64,000 nt of DNA from Caballeronia arvi (lineage in GTDB: Bacteria > Pseudomonadota > Gammaproteobacteria > Burkholderiales > Burkholderiaceae). Numbering within the stretch: the first letter of the stretch is position 1; each line of letters opens with the position of its first letter. The notes under the pieces are model-generated. The model worked only from the letters and a program-made list of their open reading frames with translations. It made no database searches and was not told where the DNA came from. Positions 26,210 through 35,293 of this stretch are shown here, in pieces. Location: positions 29,311-93,310 of the forward strand of contig NZ_FCOM02000030.1 in NCBI RefSeq assembly GCF_001544695.2. Direction: 5' to 3'. Made by a program: the position numbers and the translations under genes.

Positions 26210-27196
26210 TCAAGCGTCCGCGGGAAAAGCGTAGGGCAGCGGCACGAAAGTGAGCGCAGGCCCCTCGGCGGAACCGACGTGCACCGTGCCGTTGTCGAGC
26301 GCCGCGAGCTTGACCTCCACGAGACAGTCAACGCCGCCGCCTTCGCCCGGCGCCACGTTGACGACGAGCCCGCACGGCTGGCCGGGGTCGTCGGAATGGA
26401 AGAGCTCGGCGCCGGCCGTCGCGGAATCGGCATGCGCGAGCGCCGTGCGCCGCTTGATCGTGCCGCGATACTGGCTGCGCGCGACGATCTCCTGACCCGG
26501 ATAGCAGCCCTTCTTGAAGTTCACGGCGCCGAGCACGTCGAAGTTCACCATTTGCGGAACGAACTGCTCGACCGTTGCTTGCGTGATGCGAGGCTCGCCG
26601 GCGTGAATGTCGAGCCAGTCCCACATCGCCTCGGGCACGCGCGCGAGCTTGCCTTCGAGCTTCGCGAGCTGCGTTTCGACATCGGCTTTCGGGCCGACCC
26701 ACAGGAAGCGCGGCCGATGCGCCGCGTCCGGCACGCGAATCAGCGCGCCGTGCGGGCCTTCGACTTTCACGTGCACGCCGTCGGGCAGCGCATCGAAAAT
26801 GCCGGACAGCGCCGCGCGCACGTCGCCCGCGAAGCCGACCGCAGCGATCTCGGGCGTCGCGTCGCTGAGCTTCGCCTTCGAGCGCAGCACGAACATCGAC
26901 AGACGCTTTTGCACGGCCGCCTGCACGTCCTGCGCGATCAGAAGACGCACGGTGTCGGCGGTGCGCCACATGAGGAACGAGCCGAGCAGCCGGCCCTTCG
27001 GCGAGCAGTAGCCTGCGAGACGCGCCGTCGACGCATCCAGGTGCTGGACATCGTTCGTGATTTGCGTGTGCAGGAAGGCGGCGGCGTCCTCGCCCTTCAC
27101 GTCGATCACGCCGAACTGCGTGAGCGGCATGTACGCGCCGGCGGTCTTGACGGATTCGAAGTCTGAGGCGGCGAGGGCGGTAGTCTGGGAATTCAT
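26210..27196 (-). CDS. ygfZ: Folate-binding protein YgfZ (Fe-S cluster assembly)
   Basis: Tetrahydrofolate-dependent factor needed for maturation or repair of some Fe-S proteins. The protein from ATG 27196 (MNSQTTALAASD) is 328 aa, similar to E. coli YgfZ. The signature FKKGCYPGQEIVAR contains the essential Cys (Cys231 here), and LAGYCSPKGRLLGSF is the typical folate-binding region. The frame is open ten codons upstream, but ATG 27196 is closer to the usual start. It is divergent from mltG, with a 127-bp AT-rich gap carrying TATTATATT at 27291-27299. It is cotranscribed with the NRDE gene. The same divergent ygfZ-mltG pair occurs widely in Burkholderiaceae, to my recollection. Confidence 0.95.
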   Translation of the reverse strand: MNSQTTALAASDFESVKTAGAYMPLTQFGVIDVKGEDAAAFLHTQITNDVQHLDASTARLAGYCSPKGRLLGSFLMWRTADTVRLLIAQDVQAAVQKRLSMFVLRSKAKLSDATPEIAAVGFAGDVRAALSGIFDALPDGVHVKVEGPHGALIRVPDAAHRPRFLWVGPKADVETQLAKLEGKLARVPEAMWDWLDIHAGEPRITQATVEQFVPQMVNFDVLGAVNFKKGCYPGQEIVARSQYRGTIKRRTALAHADSATAGAELFHSDDPGQPCGLVVNVAPGEGGGVDCLVEVKLAALDNGTVHVGSAEGPALTFVPLPYAFPADA

Positions 27197-27323
27197 GAGG
27201 TGGGCTGTTGTCAATCCGGCTGTCATCCGGCTGTCGATGCTGGCGTGTGGGCCCCGGCCGGGGAATGCGGCTCTGGCGCGGGCGGCAAGTTATTATATTG
27301 GTCTTATCTCAAGCGTGTTTCGC

Positions 27324-28334
27324 ATGTCCTTTCTGAAGAAATGCGTCGTGGCGGCGGTGTTCGTCGCGATGCTCGCGGCGGCCGTCGCGGGCGGCGTCTG
27401 GTGGTGGGCCAACCGCCCGATGCAACTGCCGGCGCCCGAACTCGACGTCACCATCAAGCCTCACAGCAGCCTGCGCAGCGTGAGCGCCCAGTTGAACCGC
27501 GGCGGCGTGCCCGTCGAGCCGGAGCTTTTCGTGCTGATGACGCGCGTGCTCGGCCTCTCCGCCCAGTTGAAGTCGGGCAACTACGCTTTCAAGAGCGGCG
27601 TCACACCTTACGAAGTGCTGCAAAAAATCGCGCGCGGCGACGTGAACGAGTACGTCGCGACCGTCATCGAAGGCTGGACGCTGCAGAAAATGCGCAGCGA
27701 GCTCGACAGCAATCCCGCGCTCAAACACGACACCGTGGGCATGACCGACATCGACCTGCTGCGCGCAATCGGCGCGGCGGAAGTGGAGAAGGCATCGGCC
27801 GAGGGCCTGTTTTTCCCCGACACTTATCTCTTCGACAAAGGCACGAGCGATCTCACCGTCTACAAGCGTGCGTACCGGCTGATGCAGGCGCGGCTCACCG
27901 AAGCGTGGAACACGCGCGCGCAAAATCTGCCTTACAAGACGCCTTATGAGGCGCTCATCATGGCGTCGATCGTCGAGAAGGAGACCGGGCGTCCGCAGGA
28001 CCGGCCGCTCGTCGCGGCGGTGTTCGCGAACCGGCTGCGCATCGGCATGCCGCTTCAGACCGACCCGACCGTGATCTACGGGCTCGGCCCGGCCTATGGC
28101 GGTCGCCTGAAGAAAAAGGACCTGCAGACGGACACTCCGTACAATACCTACACGCGCATGGGCCTGCCGCCGACGCCGATCGCGCTGCCCGGCGTGGCCG
28201 CATTGAACGCCACGCTCAATCCTGCCGCGAGCAACGCGCTGTATTTCGTGTCGCGCGGCGACGGCAGCAGCATCTTTTCCGACAATCTGGGCGACCACAA
28301 CAAGGCCGTCGACAAATACATCCGGGGTCAATGA
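27324..28334 (+). CDS. mltG: Endolytic murein transglycosylase MltG
   Basis: Inner-membrane lytic transglycosylase that cuts nascent glycan strands and sets their length. The 336-aa protein starts MSFLKKCVVAAVFVAMLAAA, a single N-terminal transmembrane anchor (about 6-28), leaving the rest in the periplasm. A LysM-like subdomain (about 40-100) comes before the YceG domain. The catalytic Glu is E218 in MASIVEKETG, and LQTDPTVIYGLG and TYTRMGLPPTPI are conserved. Upstream in-frame codons run into ygfZ and are ignored. It begins the mltG-tmk-holB-tatD run, a gene order also known from E. coli (yceG-tmk-holB-ycfH), and its stop directly abuts the tmk ATG. Confidence 0.96.
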   Translation: MSFLKKCVVAAVFVAMLAAAVAGGVWWWANRPMQLPAPELDVTIKPHSSLRSVSAQLNRGGVPVEPELFVLMTRVLGLSAQLKSGNYAFKSGVTPYEVLQKIARGDVNEYVATVIEGWTLQKMRSELDSNPALKHDTVGMTDIDLLRAIGAAEVEKASAEGLFFPDTYLFDKGTSDLTVYKRAYRLMQARLTEAWNTRAQNLPYKTPYEALIMASIVEKETGRPQDRPLVAAVFANRLRIGMPLQTDPTVIYGLGPAYGGRLKKKDLQTDTPYNTYTRMGLPPTPIALPGVAALNATLNPAASNALYFVSRGDGSSIFSDNLGDHNKAVDKYIRGQ

Positions 28335-28955
28335 ATGGCGCGCGGCAAGTTCATCACGTTCGAAGGCATCGACGGCGCGGGCAAGACCACGCATCTCGAC
28401 TGGTTCCGCCAGCAACTCGCGGCAAAGCTCGAACCGGCCGGACACGACGTCGTGACGACGCGCGAACCGGGCGGCACGCCGCTCGGCGAAACGCTGCGCG
28501 GCATCCTGCTGAATCAGCCGATGGATCTCGAAACCGAAGCGCTGCTGATGTTCGCCGCGCGCCGCGAGCATCTGGCGCAGGTGATCGAACCGGCGCTTTC
28601 GCGCGGCGACTGGGTGCTGTCGGACCGTTTCACGGACGCGACTTTCGCGTATCAGGGCGGCGGCCGCGGTCTGCCGCGCGACAAGCTGGAAGCGCTGGAA
28701 CGCTGGGTGCAGGGCGGTTTTCAGCCGGATCTCACCGTGCTTTTCGACGTGCCGACCGACACCGCGAGCGAACGCCGCTCGGCGGCGCGCGCGCCGGACA
28801 AGTTCGAAAGCGAATCGGAAGCGTTTTTCGAGCGCACGCGCAGCGAATATTTGCGCCGCGCCGAGGAATCGCCGCAGCGCTTTTTCATCGTCGATTCGAC
28901 ACGGCCCATCGACGATATCCGCAAAAAGCTCGCGGAACTGGTTGCAAGCCTCTGA
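28335..28955 (+). CDS. tmk: Thymidylate kinase
   Basis: Phosphorylates dTMP to dTDP with ATP, essential for DNA synthesis. At 206 aa it has the usual length. The P-loop is GIDGAGKTT (11-19), the dTMP-site DR motif is seen in LSDRFTDATFAYQGGGRG, and a LID region with RRSAARAPDKFE follows. Start ATG 28335 immediately follows the mltG stop codon with no spacing, so translation depends on termination of mltG or on an SD within its end (GGGGTCAATGA). The LID carries Arg residues, as in the E. coli type II enzymes. Confidence 0.97.
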   Translation: MARGKFITFEGIDGAGKTTHLDWFRQQLAAKLEPAGHDVVTTREPGGTPLGETLRGILLNQPMDLETEALLMFAARREHLAQVIEPALSRGDWVLSDRFTDATFAYQGGGRGLPRDKLEALERWVQGGFQPDLTVLFDVPTDTASERRSAARAPDKFESESEAFFERTRSEYLRRAEESPQRFFIVDSTRPIDDIRKKLAELVASL

Positions 28956-28975
28956 TTTCATTTAGAAACTAACCG

Positions 28976-30013
28976 ATGATCTATTCCTGGCAAACCGACG
29001 ACTGGCAGCGTCTCCAGCAATTGCGCGCGCACTGGCCGCATGCGCTGTTGCTGCACGGAGAAGCCGGCATCGGCAAGCTCCAGTTCGCCCAGCATCTGGC
29101 GCAGGGACTGCTGTGCGAGACGCCCGCTGCCAACGGCGAGCCGTGCGGCGCCTGTGCGGCGTGCCTATGGTTTTCGCAGGGCAATCATCCCGATTACCGC
29201 GCCGTGCTGCCCGAAGCGCTCGCCGGCCTCGCCGCCGCCAGCGCTGACGCCGATTCATCCGCCGAAAAAGCCGACGGCGACGAAAGCAAGAAGACCCGCA
29301 CGCCCAGCAAGGAAATCAAGATCGAGCAGGTGCGCGGGCTGCTGGATTTTTGCGGCGTCGGCTCGCATCGTGGTGGGATGCGCGTCGTGCTGCTGTATCC
29401 GGCCGAGGCGCTGAATATCGCGGCGGCCAATGCGCTTCTGAAGACGCTGGAGGAGCCGCCCGCGGGCGTCGTGTTCCTGCTGGTGTCGGCGCGCATCGAC
29501 CGGTTATTGCCGACGATCATCAGCCGCTGCCGTCAATGGCCGATGAGCGTGCCGCAGACAGAAGACGCGAGCGCGTGGCTGGCGTCGCAAGGTGTCGACG
29601 ATCCGGCGGGGCTGCTCGCGCAGGCGGGCGGTGCGCCGCTTGCTGCACTCGCGCTGGCGAACGACGAGAACCGGGCGCTGCGCGATTTCACGCTCGCGCA
29701 GCTCGCCGCCGGCCCGAACTGCGACGCCTTCGCGTGCGGCGAGAATCTCCAGAAACTGCCGGTGCCGCTCGTGCTCGGCTGGCTGCAGCGCTGGCTCTAC
29801 GATGTGCTCGCGCAGCGAACGGCGGGCCGTCCGCGGTATTTTCCCGGCGCGGCGAAGTCGCTGGCCCGGTGCGCGCAGAGCGCGGACCCCGCGGCGCTCG
29901 CGCGCTACATGAAAACGGTCACGCGGCAGCGCGCGGTGGAGAACCATCCGCTGAATGCGCGCCTCGTGTTCGAGGAACTGTTCATCGGCTATCGCGGGAT
30001 TTATTCCGCCTAA
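28976..30013 (+). CDS. holB: DNA polymerase III subunit delta'
   Basis: Clamp-loader subunit that, with delta and tau/gamma, loads the beta clamp. The 345-aa chain shows a degenerate Walker A region GEAGIGK near residue 28, a zinc-module Cys cluster in GEPCGACAACLWF, ALLKTLEEPPAGVVFLLV and the sensor region TIISRCRQW. An acidic Ala/Lys-rich stretch (about 85-105, ADADSSAEKADGDESKK) is inserted before the KEIKIEQVR block and looks lineage-specific. It lies 20 bp after tmk and 43 bp before tatD in the conserved run. Confidence 0.95.
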   Translation: MIYSWQTDDWQRLQQLRAHWPHALLLHGEAGIGKLQFAQHLAQGLLCETPAANGEPCGACAACLWFSQGNHPDYRAVLPEALAGLAAASADADSSAEKADGDESKKTRTPSKEIKIEQVRGLLDFCGVGSHRGGMRVVLLYPAEALNIAAANALLKTLEEPPAGVVFLLVSARIDRLLPTIISRCRQWPMSVPQTEDASAWLASQGVDDPAGLLAQAGGAPLAALALANDENRALRDFTLAQLAAGPNCDAFACGENLQKLPVPLVLGWLQRWLYDVLAQRTAGRPRYFPGAAKSLARCAQSADPAALARYMKTVTRQRAVENHPLNARLVFEELFIGYRGIYSA

Positions 30014-30056
30014 CCGCCGCGAACCGCGCCGCAAGACATGCATTAAGGAGCACCGG

Positions 30057-30842
30057 ATGTTCGTCGATTCACACTGTCATATCAACTTCGAAGGGCTCGC
30101 CGACCGTCTGCCCGACGTGCTCGAGAACATGCGCGCGCACGCGGTCACGCATGCGCTGTGCGTGTCCGTCGATCTGGAAACGCTGCCCTCGGTGCTCGAA
30201 ATCGCAGAAAAGCACGAGAACGTGTATGCGTCGGTCGGCGTGCATCCGGATCACGAGGACATGCGTGAGCCGAGCGTCGCGGAACTCGTCGAGCTGGCGA
30301 AGCATCCGAAGGTGTGCGCGATCGGTGAAACCGGGCTCGACTACTATCGTCTGGAAGGGCGCAGCATCGCCGACATGGAATGGCAACGCGAACGCTTTCG
30401 CACGCACATCCGCGCCGCGCACATCGCTGGCAAACCGCTCATCGTCCACACGCGCTCTTCGTCGGAAGACACGCTGCGCATCATGGAGGAGGAGCGCGCG
30501 GGCGTGCCGGGCGGCGTGATGCACTGCTTCACGGAGCCGTGGGACGTCGCGGAGAAGGCGCTGGCGCAGAACTTTCATATCTCGCTGTCGGGTATCGTCA
30601 CGTTCAAGAATGCGAAGGATGTGCACGAGGTCGCGCGCCGCGTGCCGATCGGGCGGCTGCTCATCGAAACCGATTCGCCGTATCTCGCGCCGGTGCCGTA
30701 TCGCGGCAAGCCGAATGAACCTGCTTACGTCAGCTATGTCGGACGTTTCATCGCGCAGTTGCGCGAAGAGCCGGAGGAGGCCGTCGCCGAGGCGACCACC
30801 GAGAATTTTTTCCGGCTTTTCAAGATCGCGCGGCCGGCGTGA
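30057..30842 (+). CDS. TatD family metal-dependent hydrolase
   Basis: Amidohydrolase-fold phosphoesterase/DNase of the TatD/YcfH family. The 261-aa product starts MFVDSHCHINF, with metal ligands His6 and His8. Glu91 lies in IGETGLDYY, and further ligands are in VHTRSSSEDTL, MHCFTEP and ETDSPYLAPVPYRGKPNEP. AAGGAGCACCGG upstream serves as SD for ATG 30057; the longer frame overlaps holB. It is the last gene of the mltG-tmk-holB-tatD run, the place of ycfH in E. coli, and so is more likely the YcfH orthologue than TatD proper. TatD-family DNase roles are reported, but the cellular substrate of YcfH is not known. Confidence 0.93.
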   Translation: MFVDSHCHINFEGLADRLPDVLENMRAHAVTHALCVSVDLETLPSVLEIAEKHENVYASVGVHPDHEDMREPSVAELVELAKHPKVCAIGETGLDYYRLEGRSIADMEWQRERFRTHIRAAHIAGKPLIVHTRSSSEDTLRIMEEERAGVPGGVMHCFTEPWDVAEKALAQNFHISLSGIVTFKNAKDVHEVARRVPIGRLLIETDSPYLAPVPYRGKPNEPAYVSYVGRFIAQLREEPEEAVAEATTENFFRLFKIARPA

Positions 30843-30906
30843 TGTTCGTCCCGGGCGGCCGGCCCGCTCACGAGAAAACTGTTTCAAGGCAATCCGAAGG
30901 TCACTT

Positions 30907-31680
30907 ATGAACAATTCCCCGATGGTTTCCACTCTGTCCGTGGCGAGCGCGCCAAACGTTTCACGTGCGCATGATGCACATCCTGCAAGAAAGGCCGTGC
31001 GCGGCTTCGTCGCCGGCGCGCTGCTCGCGGCGTGCGCGATCGCGCAGCCGGTCTGGGCGGCGTCGGTGGACTCGCTCATCAAGGCGGTCAAGTTCGACGA
31101 CATATCGGCAGTCAAGAAGCAGCTCGCGCAGGGCGCGGACCCGAATACCGTCGATAACACCGGCACGCCGATCATCGTGATCGCGGCGCGCGAGAAGTCC
31201 GACAAGGTCGGCCAGCTGCTCGCCGACAATCCGAAGACCGATCTCGAAAAGACCGATGCCGCCGGCGAAAACGCGATGATGCTCGCCGCGCTCAATGGCG
31301 ACGCCACGTTCGTGAATCTGTTGATCGCGAAGGATGCCGAAGTGAACAAGAAGGGCTGGACGCCGCTGCACTACGCGGCGACCAACGGCCATGACGATAT
31401 CGTGAAGATTCTGGTCGACCATTCGGCCTATATCGACGCGGGCTCGCCGAACGGCACCACGCCGCTGATGATGGCCGCGCGCGGCAATCATCTTTCGACC
31501 TGCAAGCTGCTGCTCGACGAAGGCGCGGATCTGCGCGTGAAGAACCAGCTCGGCATGACGGCGGTGGATTTCGCCCGCAAGTACGAAGCGAGAGATGTCG
31601 CCGAAGGTCTCCAGGCGCGTCTGGATTCGATGCCAAGCGGCGGCAGCGCACCGCAAAGCGGCTCAAACGGTGCAAAATAG
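30907..31680 (+). CDS. Secreted ankyrin-repeat protein
   Basis: A 257-aa protein from ATG 30907 (MNNSPMVSTLSV). A basic stretch and hydrophobic segment (about 28-50, ending CAIAQPVWAA) form a long signal peptide, so it is probably periplasmic. At least four ankyrin repeats follow (about 55-235), the best being KGWTPLHYAATNGHDDIVKIL and NGTTPLMMAARGNHLSTCKLL. The tail is Ser/Gly rich. Ankyrin proteins bind other proteins; no partner can be named. It follows tatD by 64 bp and may be cotranscribed with it. A shorter start inside the signal peptide cannot be excluded. Confidence 0.85.
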   Translation: MNNSPMVSTLSVASAPNVSRAHDAHPARKAVRGFVAGALLAACAIAQPVWAASVDSLIKAVKFDDISAVKKQLAQGADPNTVDNTGTPIIVIAAREKSDKVGQLLADNPKTDLEKTDAAGENAMMLAALNGDATFVNLLIAKDAEVNKKGWTPLHYAATNGHDDIVKILVDHSAYIDAGSPNGTTPLMMAARGNHLSTCKLLLDEGADLRVKNQLGMTAVDFARKYEARDVAEGLQARLDSMPSGGSAPQSGSNGAK

Positions 31681-31786
31681 CGCAGCGCGATTTTGAGGCG
31701 CGGGACGAGGGCGGTCAGGCGCGACCGCTGCTCGACCCGCACGCGTGCGCTCAAATTAAGCCGCCGCTCAACATAAAAGGAAGATC

Positions 31787-32143
31787 ATGCTGCGGGAAAT
31801 CGTCATCGCCTGTGCTCTCGCGACGCCCGTGTGCGCGTTCGCGTTTACCGGCAACGACCTGAACAAGCTCTGCACCAAAACGGACCCGAACTCACGGACC
31901 GCCTGCGCGGCCTATATCGAAGGCGCGGCGGACGGCATCTACAACACGATCGAGGCGATCGGCGGAACCTCCGGGCCGCAGATCGGCCAGTACTTCTGCC
32001 TGCCCGCGGATGTGAAGCCGCAGCAGCTCACGGACGCGGTGCGCAAGTACATCGCCAATAATCCCGACAAGGCCGATTTCAACGCGACCACGATGGTCTC
32101 GCTCGGCCTCGGCAAGGCGTTTCCCTGCAAGGCGGAACGCTGA
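31787..32143 (+). CDS. Rap1a/Tai-like small secreted protein
   Basis: 118 aa with a signal peptide (MLREIVIACALATPVCAFA, cut near residue 19). The mature part has a conserved Cys/Gly pattern (NKLCTKTD, TACAAYIEGAADGI, YFCLPADV, FPCKAER) that I associate with the Rap1a/Tai family, founded on immunity proteins against type VI amidase effectors; many members stand alone. Four Cys in the mature protein suggest two disulfides in the periplasm. AAGGAAG precedes ATG 31787. No effector gene or T6SS gene is nearby, so an immunity role is only a possibility. It stands 106 bp after the ankyrin gene. Confidence 0.7.
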   Translation: MLREIVIACALATPVCAFAFTGNDLNKLCTKTDPNSRTACAAYIEGAADGIYNTIEAIGGTSGPQIGQYFCLPADVKPQQLTDAVRKYIANNPDKADFNATTMVSLGLGKAFPCKAER

Positions 32144-32334
32144 ACGCGCGCTGAGCGCGTCATTGCCTCGGGGCGCCGCCGCGCCCTGGCGTCACGCCTG
32201 GCTGACACAAAGATGACGATGACCGCGCCCGGACGGCCATTGCCGCAGCGCTGGCTGCATCCGCATCCGTGCGATGCGACCGCCGTATCCACCTCGACGC
32301 TTCATTCCTTCACGAGGCCGATCCCGCGACGCTC

Positions 32335-33558
32335 ATGCTTTCACTCGATCATTTCCTGACCCTGGCAGAACGGCCGCTCGGCACCTGGCCCGGCGCGTTC
32401 GTCGTCGCGATCATCGCGGTGGCGTTCGCGCTCGGCGTGCATCGCATCGGCGCGCGCATCCTGACGCGCATCGCGCGGCCGTATCCGCTGATGAGCGTCG
32501 TTCTGCGCTACATCGACACGCCCGCGCTCATCCTGCTCGTCATCCTCGGGATCGGCTTCATGATTTTCGAGGCGCCCGATGCGCTGCCGTTCATCGGCGT
32601 GCTGCGCGATGTCGAAACCGTCGCGCTGATCGGCGCGCTCACGTTCCTCGCGGTGCGCTCGGCGGGCGCGGTGGGCGAGGCGATCGTGCAGGCGCATCCG
32701 CTCGACACCGACGACAATCTCAACGCGCGCCGCATCCACACGCAGGCGCGCGTGCTCGCGCGCTCGGTGATGGTGGTGATCGTCATCATCGGCTTGGGCG
32801 GAATGCTCATGGCGTTTCCGAGCGTGCGGCAGATTGGCGCGAGCCTGCTGGCTTCGGCGGGCGTCGCGGGACTGGTCGCCGGTATCGCGGCGCGGCCGGT
32901 GCTCGGCAATCTCATCGCTGGCCTGCAGATCGCGCTGTCGCAGCCGATTCGCTTGGATGATGTCGTCGTCATTCAGGGCGAATGGGGGCGCGTCGAGGAA
33001 ATCACCGGCACGTATGTGTCGATCCGCATCTGGGATCAGCGGCGGCTCATCGTGCCGTTGCAGTGGTTCATCGAGAATCCGTTCACCAACTGGACGCGCA
33101 ACAGCTCGCAGATCATCGGCACGGTGTTTCTGTATGTCGATTACCGTATGCCGATCGCGCCGCTGCGCGAAGAACTGGAGCGCATTCTCGAACACGCGCC
33201 CGAATGGGACGGCCGCGTGCAGGTGCTGCAAGTCACCGACGCCACCGATCGCGCCGTGCAGCTTCGGGTGCTCGTCAGTTCCTTCGATTCGGCGCTCAAC
33301 TGGGATTTGCGCTGCCGTGTGCGCGAAGGGCTCGTGAACTTCGTGCAGGCCGCGTATCCGCATTACCTGCCGCGTGCGCGCGCGGATTTGTCCACCGAAG
33401 AGAACCGCCACGTCGATTTCGCGCCGCCGCTCGAACGAGCGGGCACATCGCAACCCGCGAGCACGGCGAACACGCCCGCCGACCCCGTCGCGAGCCGCGG
33501 CGAGCCGGGCGGGCCGGACCCGCGCGCGCATGCGGCGGCATCGACCGGAAGAACGTGA
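32335..33558 (+). CDS. Small-conductance mechanosensitive channel family protein
   Basis: MscS-family channel of about 407 aa, expected to release osmolytes on hypo-osmotic shock. The N-terminal part has hydrophobic segments at about 20-40, 57-78 and 100-118, then the pore helix region near 165-215 (SLLASAGVAGLVAGIAARPVLGNLIAGLQIAL) and the beta domain (DDVVVIQGEWGRVEEITGTYVSIR, RRLIVPLQWFIENPFTNWTR). The C-terminal 60 residues are Pro/Ala/Arg rich and likely disordered. The start is uncertain: ATG 32335 (MLSLDHFLTLAERPLG) fits a membrane protein best. It is followed after 78 bp by otsA, another osmotic-stress gene. Confidence 0.88.
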   Translation: MLSLDHFLTLAERPLGTWPGAFVVAIIAVAFALGVHRIGARILTRIARPYPLMSVVLRYIDTPALILLVILGIGFMIFEAPDALPFIGVLRDVETVALIGALTFLAVRSAGAVGEAIVQAHPLDTDDNLNARRIHTQARVLARSVMVVIVIIGLGGMLMAFPSVRQIGASLLASAGVAGLVAGIAARPVLGNLIAGLQIALSQPIRLDDVVVIQGEWGRVEEITGTYVSIRIWDQRRLIVPLQWFIENPFTNWTRNSSQIIGTVFLYVDYRMPIAPLREELERILEHAPEWDGRVQVLQVTDATDRAVQLRVLVSSFDSALNWDLRCRVREGLVNFVQAAYPHYLPRARADLSTEENRHVDFAPPLERAGTSQPASTANTPADPVASRGEPGGPDPRAHAAASTGRT

Positions 33559-33636
33559 AACCCGCGCAATGGTTTCAGGTCGAAACTTTCCGGATTATTC
33601 TTAAAACTTAATGTTCGAAGAGGAAAAGGAAAGCCC

Positions 33637-35022
33637 ATGAGCCGTCTCGTCGTCGTATCCAACCGGGTCGCCACGCCGACCGAAACCAAGGGCTCCGCGG
33701 GCGGGCTTGCCGTCGGCGTCTTCGGCGCGCTGAAGGACAGCGGCGGCGTCTGGTTCGGCTGGAGCGGGGACGTCGTCAGCGAGACCGTCGCGAATCAGGG
33801 GCCGAAGCTCGAACAGGATGGCGCGGTGACCTTCGCGACCGTCGGCCTGCCGAAGAAGGATTACGACCAGTATTACCGCGGCTTCTCCAACGCGATGCTG
33901 TGGCCGGTCTTCCACTATCGCAACGATCTCGCCGTCTACGATCGCGACGAATACGCCGGCTACCGGCGCGTCAACGCGTGGCTCGCCCACAAGCTCATCA
34001 AGCTGCTCGAACCGGGCGACATCATCTGGGTGCACGACTATCACATGATTCCGTTCGCCGAGGCCTTGCGCAGCGCGGGCATCGGCAATCGCATCGGTTT
34101 TTTTCTGCATATTCCGTTTCCGTCGCCGCAGATTCTCTTGAACATTCCGCCGCACGAAGAACTGGTCAAGTCGCTGTGCTGTTACGACGTCGTGGGATTT
34201 CAGACGGAAAGAGACCGCGTCGCGTTTCACGATTACATCATTCGTCACGCGCACGGCACGGCCACGCCCGACGGGCATGTCGAAGCGTTCGGCAGAAAGC
34301 TCAGGACGAACGTGTACCGGATCGGCGTGTTTCCGGATGAGATCGCCGAACAGGCCGAGCGCGGCGAAGCGCGTCAGGACGTGATGGACCTGAAGCAGAG
34401 CTTGGAGGGCCGCAAGCTCATCATGAGCGTGGACCGGCTCGATTATTCGAAGGGGCTCGTCGAGCGCTTTCGCGCGTTCGAGCATTTCCTGGAGAAGTCG
34501 CCGGAGTGGCGCGGCAACGTCACGCTCGTGCAGATCGCGCCGCCGACGCGCTCGGATGTCGAAACCTATCAGCAGATCCGCCAGAACCTGGAATACGAAG
34601 CGGGGCGCATCAACGGGCGTTATTCGGGCCTCGACTACACGCCGATCCGCTATCTCAACCAGCGCTACGACCGATGGAAGCTGATGTCGCTCTTTCGCGA
34701 ATCGCAGATCGGTCTCGTCACGCCGCTGCGCGACGGCATGAATCTCGTCGCGAAGGAATATGTCGCTGCGCAGAATCCGGGCGATCCCGGTGTGCTCGTG
34801 CTCTCGCAGTTCGCGGGCGCCGCCGACGAAATGACCGGCGCGGTGATGGTCAATCCTCACGATATCGTTGGCACCAGCGAGGCGATCGGACGCGCGCTCG
34901 CGATGCCGCTCGCCGAGCGCAAGGAGCGCTACGAGACCAACATGATTGCGCTGCGCAAGCACGATCTGGGCGTGTGGCGCGATGATTTCCTCGCCGATCT
35001 GCGCGGCGATTCCAAAGCGTAA
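33637..35022 (+). CDS. otsA: Alpha,alpha-trehalose-phosphate synthase (UDP-forming)
   Basis: Makes trehalose 6-phosphate from UDP-glucose and glucose 6-phosphate for osmoprotection. A GT20 protein of 461 aa with the typical N-terminus SRLVVVSNRVA, the GGLAVG loop, WVHDYHMIPFAEALR, RIGFFLHIPFPSPQI, VDRLDYSKGLVERFRAFE and TPLRDGMNLVAKEYVAAQ. GAGGAAAAGGAAAG gives a rich SD before ATG 33637. There is no otsB (phosphatase) in the window, so dephosphorylation must be encoded elsewhere. Adjacency to an MscS channel and a glycosyltransferase fits a stress grouping. A weak hairpin follows. Confidence 0.96.
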   Translation: MSRLVVVSNRVATPTETKGSAGGLAVGVFGALKDSGGVWFGWSGDVVSETVANQGPKLEQDGAVTFATVGLPKKDYDQYYRGFSNAMLWPVFHYRNDLAVYDRDEYAGYRRVNAWLAHKLIKLLEPGDIIWVHDYHMIPFAEALRSAGIGNRIGFFLHIPFPSPQILLNIPPHEELVKSLCCYDVVGFQTERDRVAFHDYIIRHAHGTATPDGHVEAFGRKLRTNVYRIGVFPDEIAEQAERGEARQDVMDLKQSLEGRKLIMSVDRLDYSKGLVERFRAFEHFLEKSPEWRGNVTLVQIAPPTRSDVETYQQIRQNLEYEAGRINGRYSGLDYTPIRYLNQRYDRWKLMSLFRESQIGLVTPLRDGMNLVAKEYVAAQNPGDPGVLVLSQFAGAADEMTGAVMVNPHDIVGTSEAIGRALAMPLAERKERYETNMIALRKHDLGVWRDDFLADLRGDSKA

Positions 35023-35029
35023 CCGTGTC

Positions 35030-35052
35030 GCGAAACGAATGTTTCGCCTTTG
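35030..35052 (+). terminator. Weak terminator hairpin after otsA
   Basis: A 7-bp stem GCGAAAC / GTTTCGC with GAAT loop, then CTTTGT, begins 8 bp past the otsA stop. The stem is short and the T-run imperfect. Confidence 0.45.
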
Positions 35053-35293
35053 TAACAGAGCGATGGAAGTGCAAAAGCCGCTGTATCGGCTGCGTGGGCA
35101 CTCGATAATGCGCTGACCGCGCTGACGATTTCGCGGCGCACGGCAGTCATTGGCGGTGAGCGCGAGAGGGAATAACGCGTAAGGGCAAACCTCGTTGGCC
35201 GACCTTACGGCCCGCTGTCATACTCGGATGCTGCGCCGCGGCGCGGACGCCAGGTCCGCGCCGCCCGTCGATATACGCATGGAGACGAGACCG

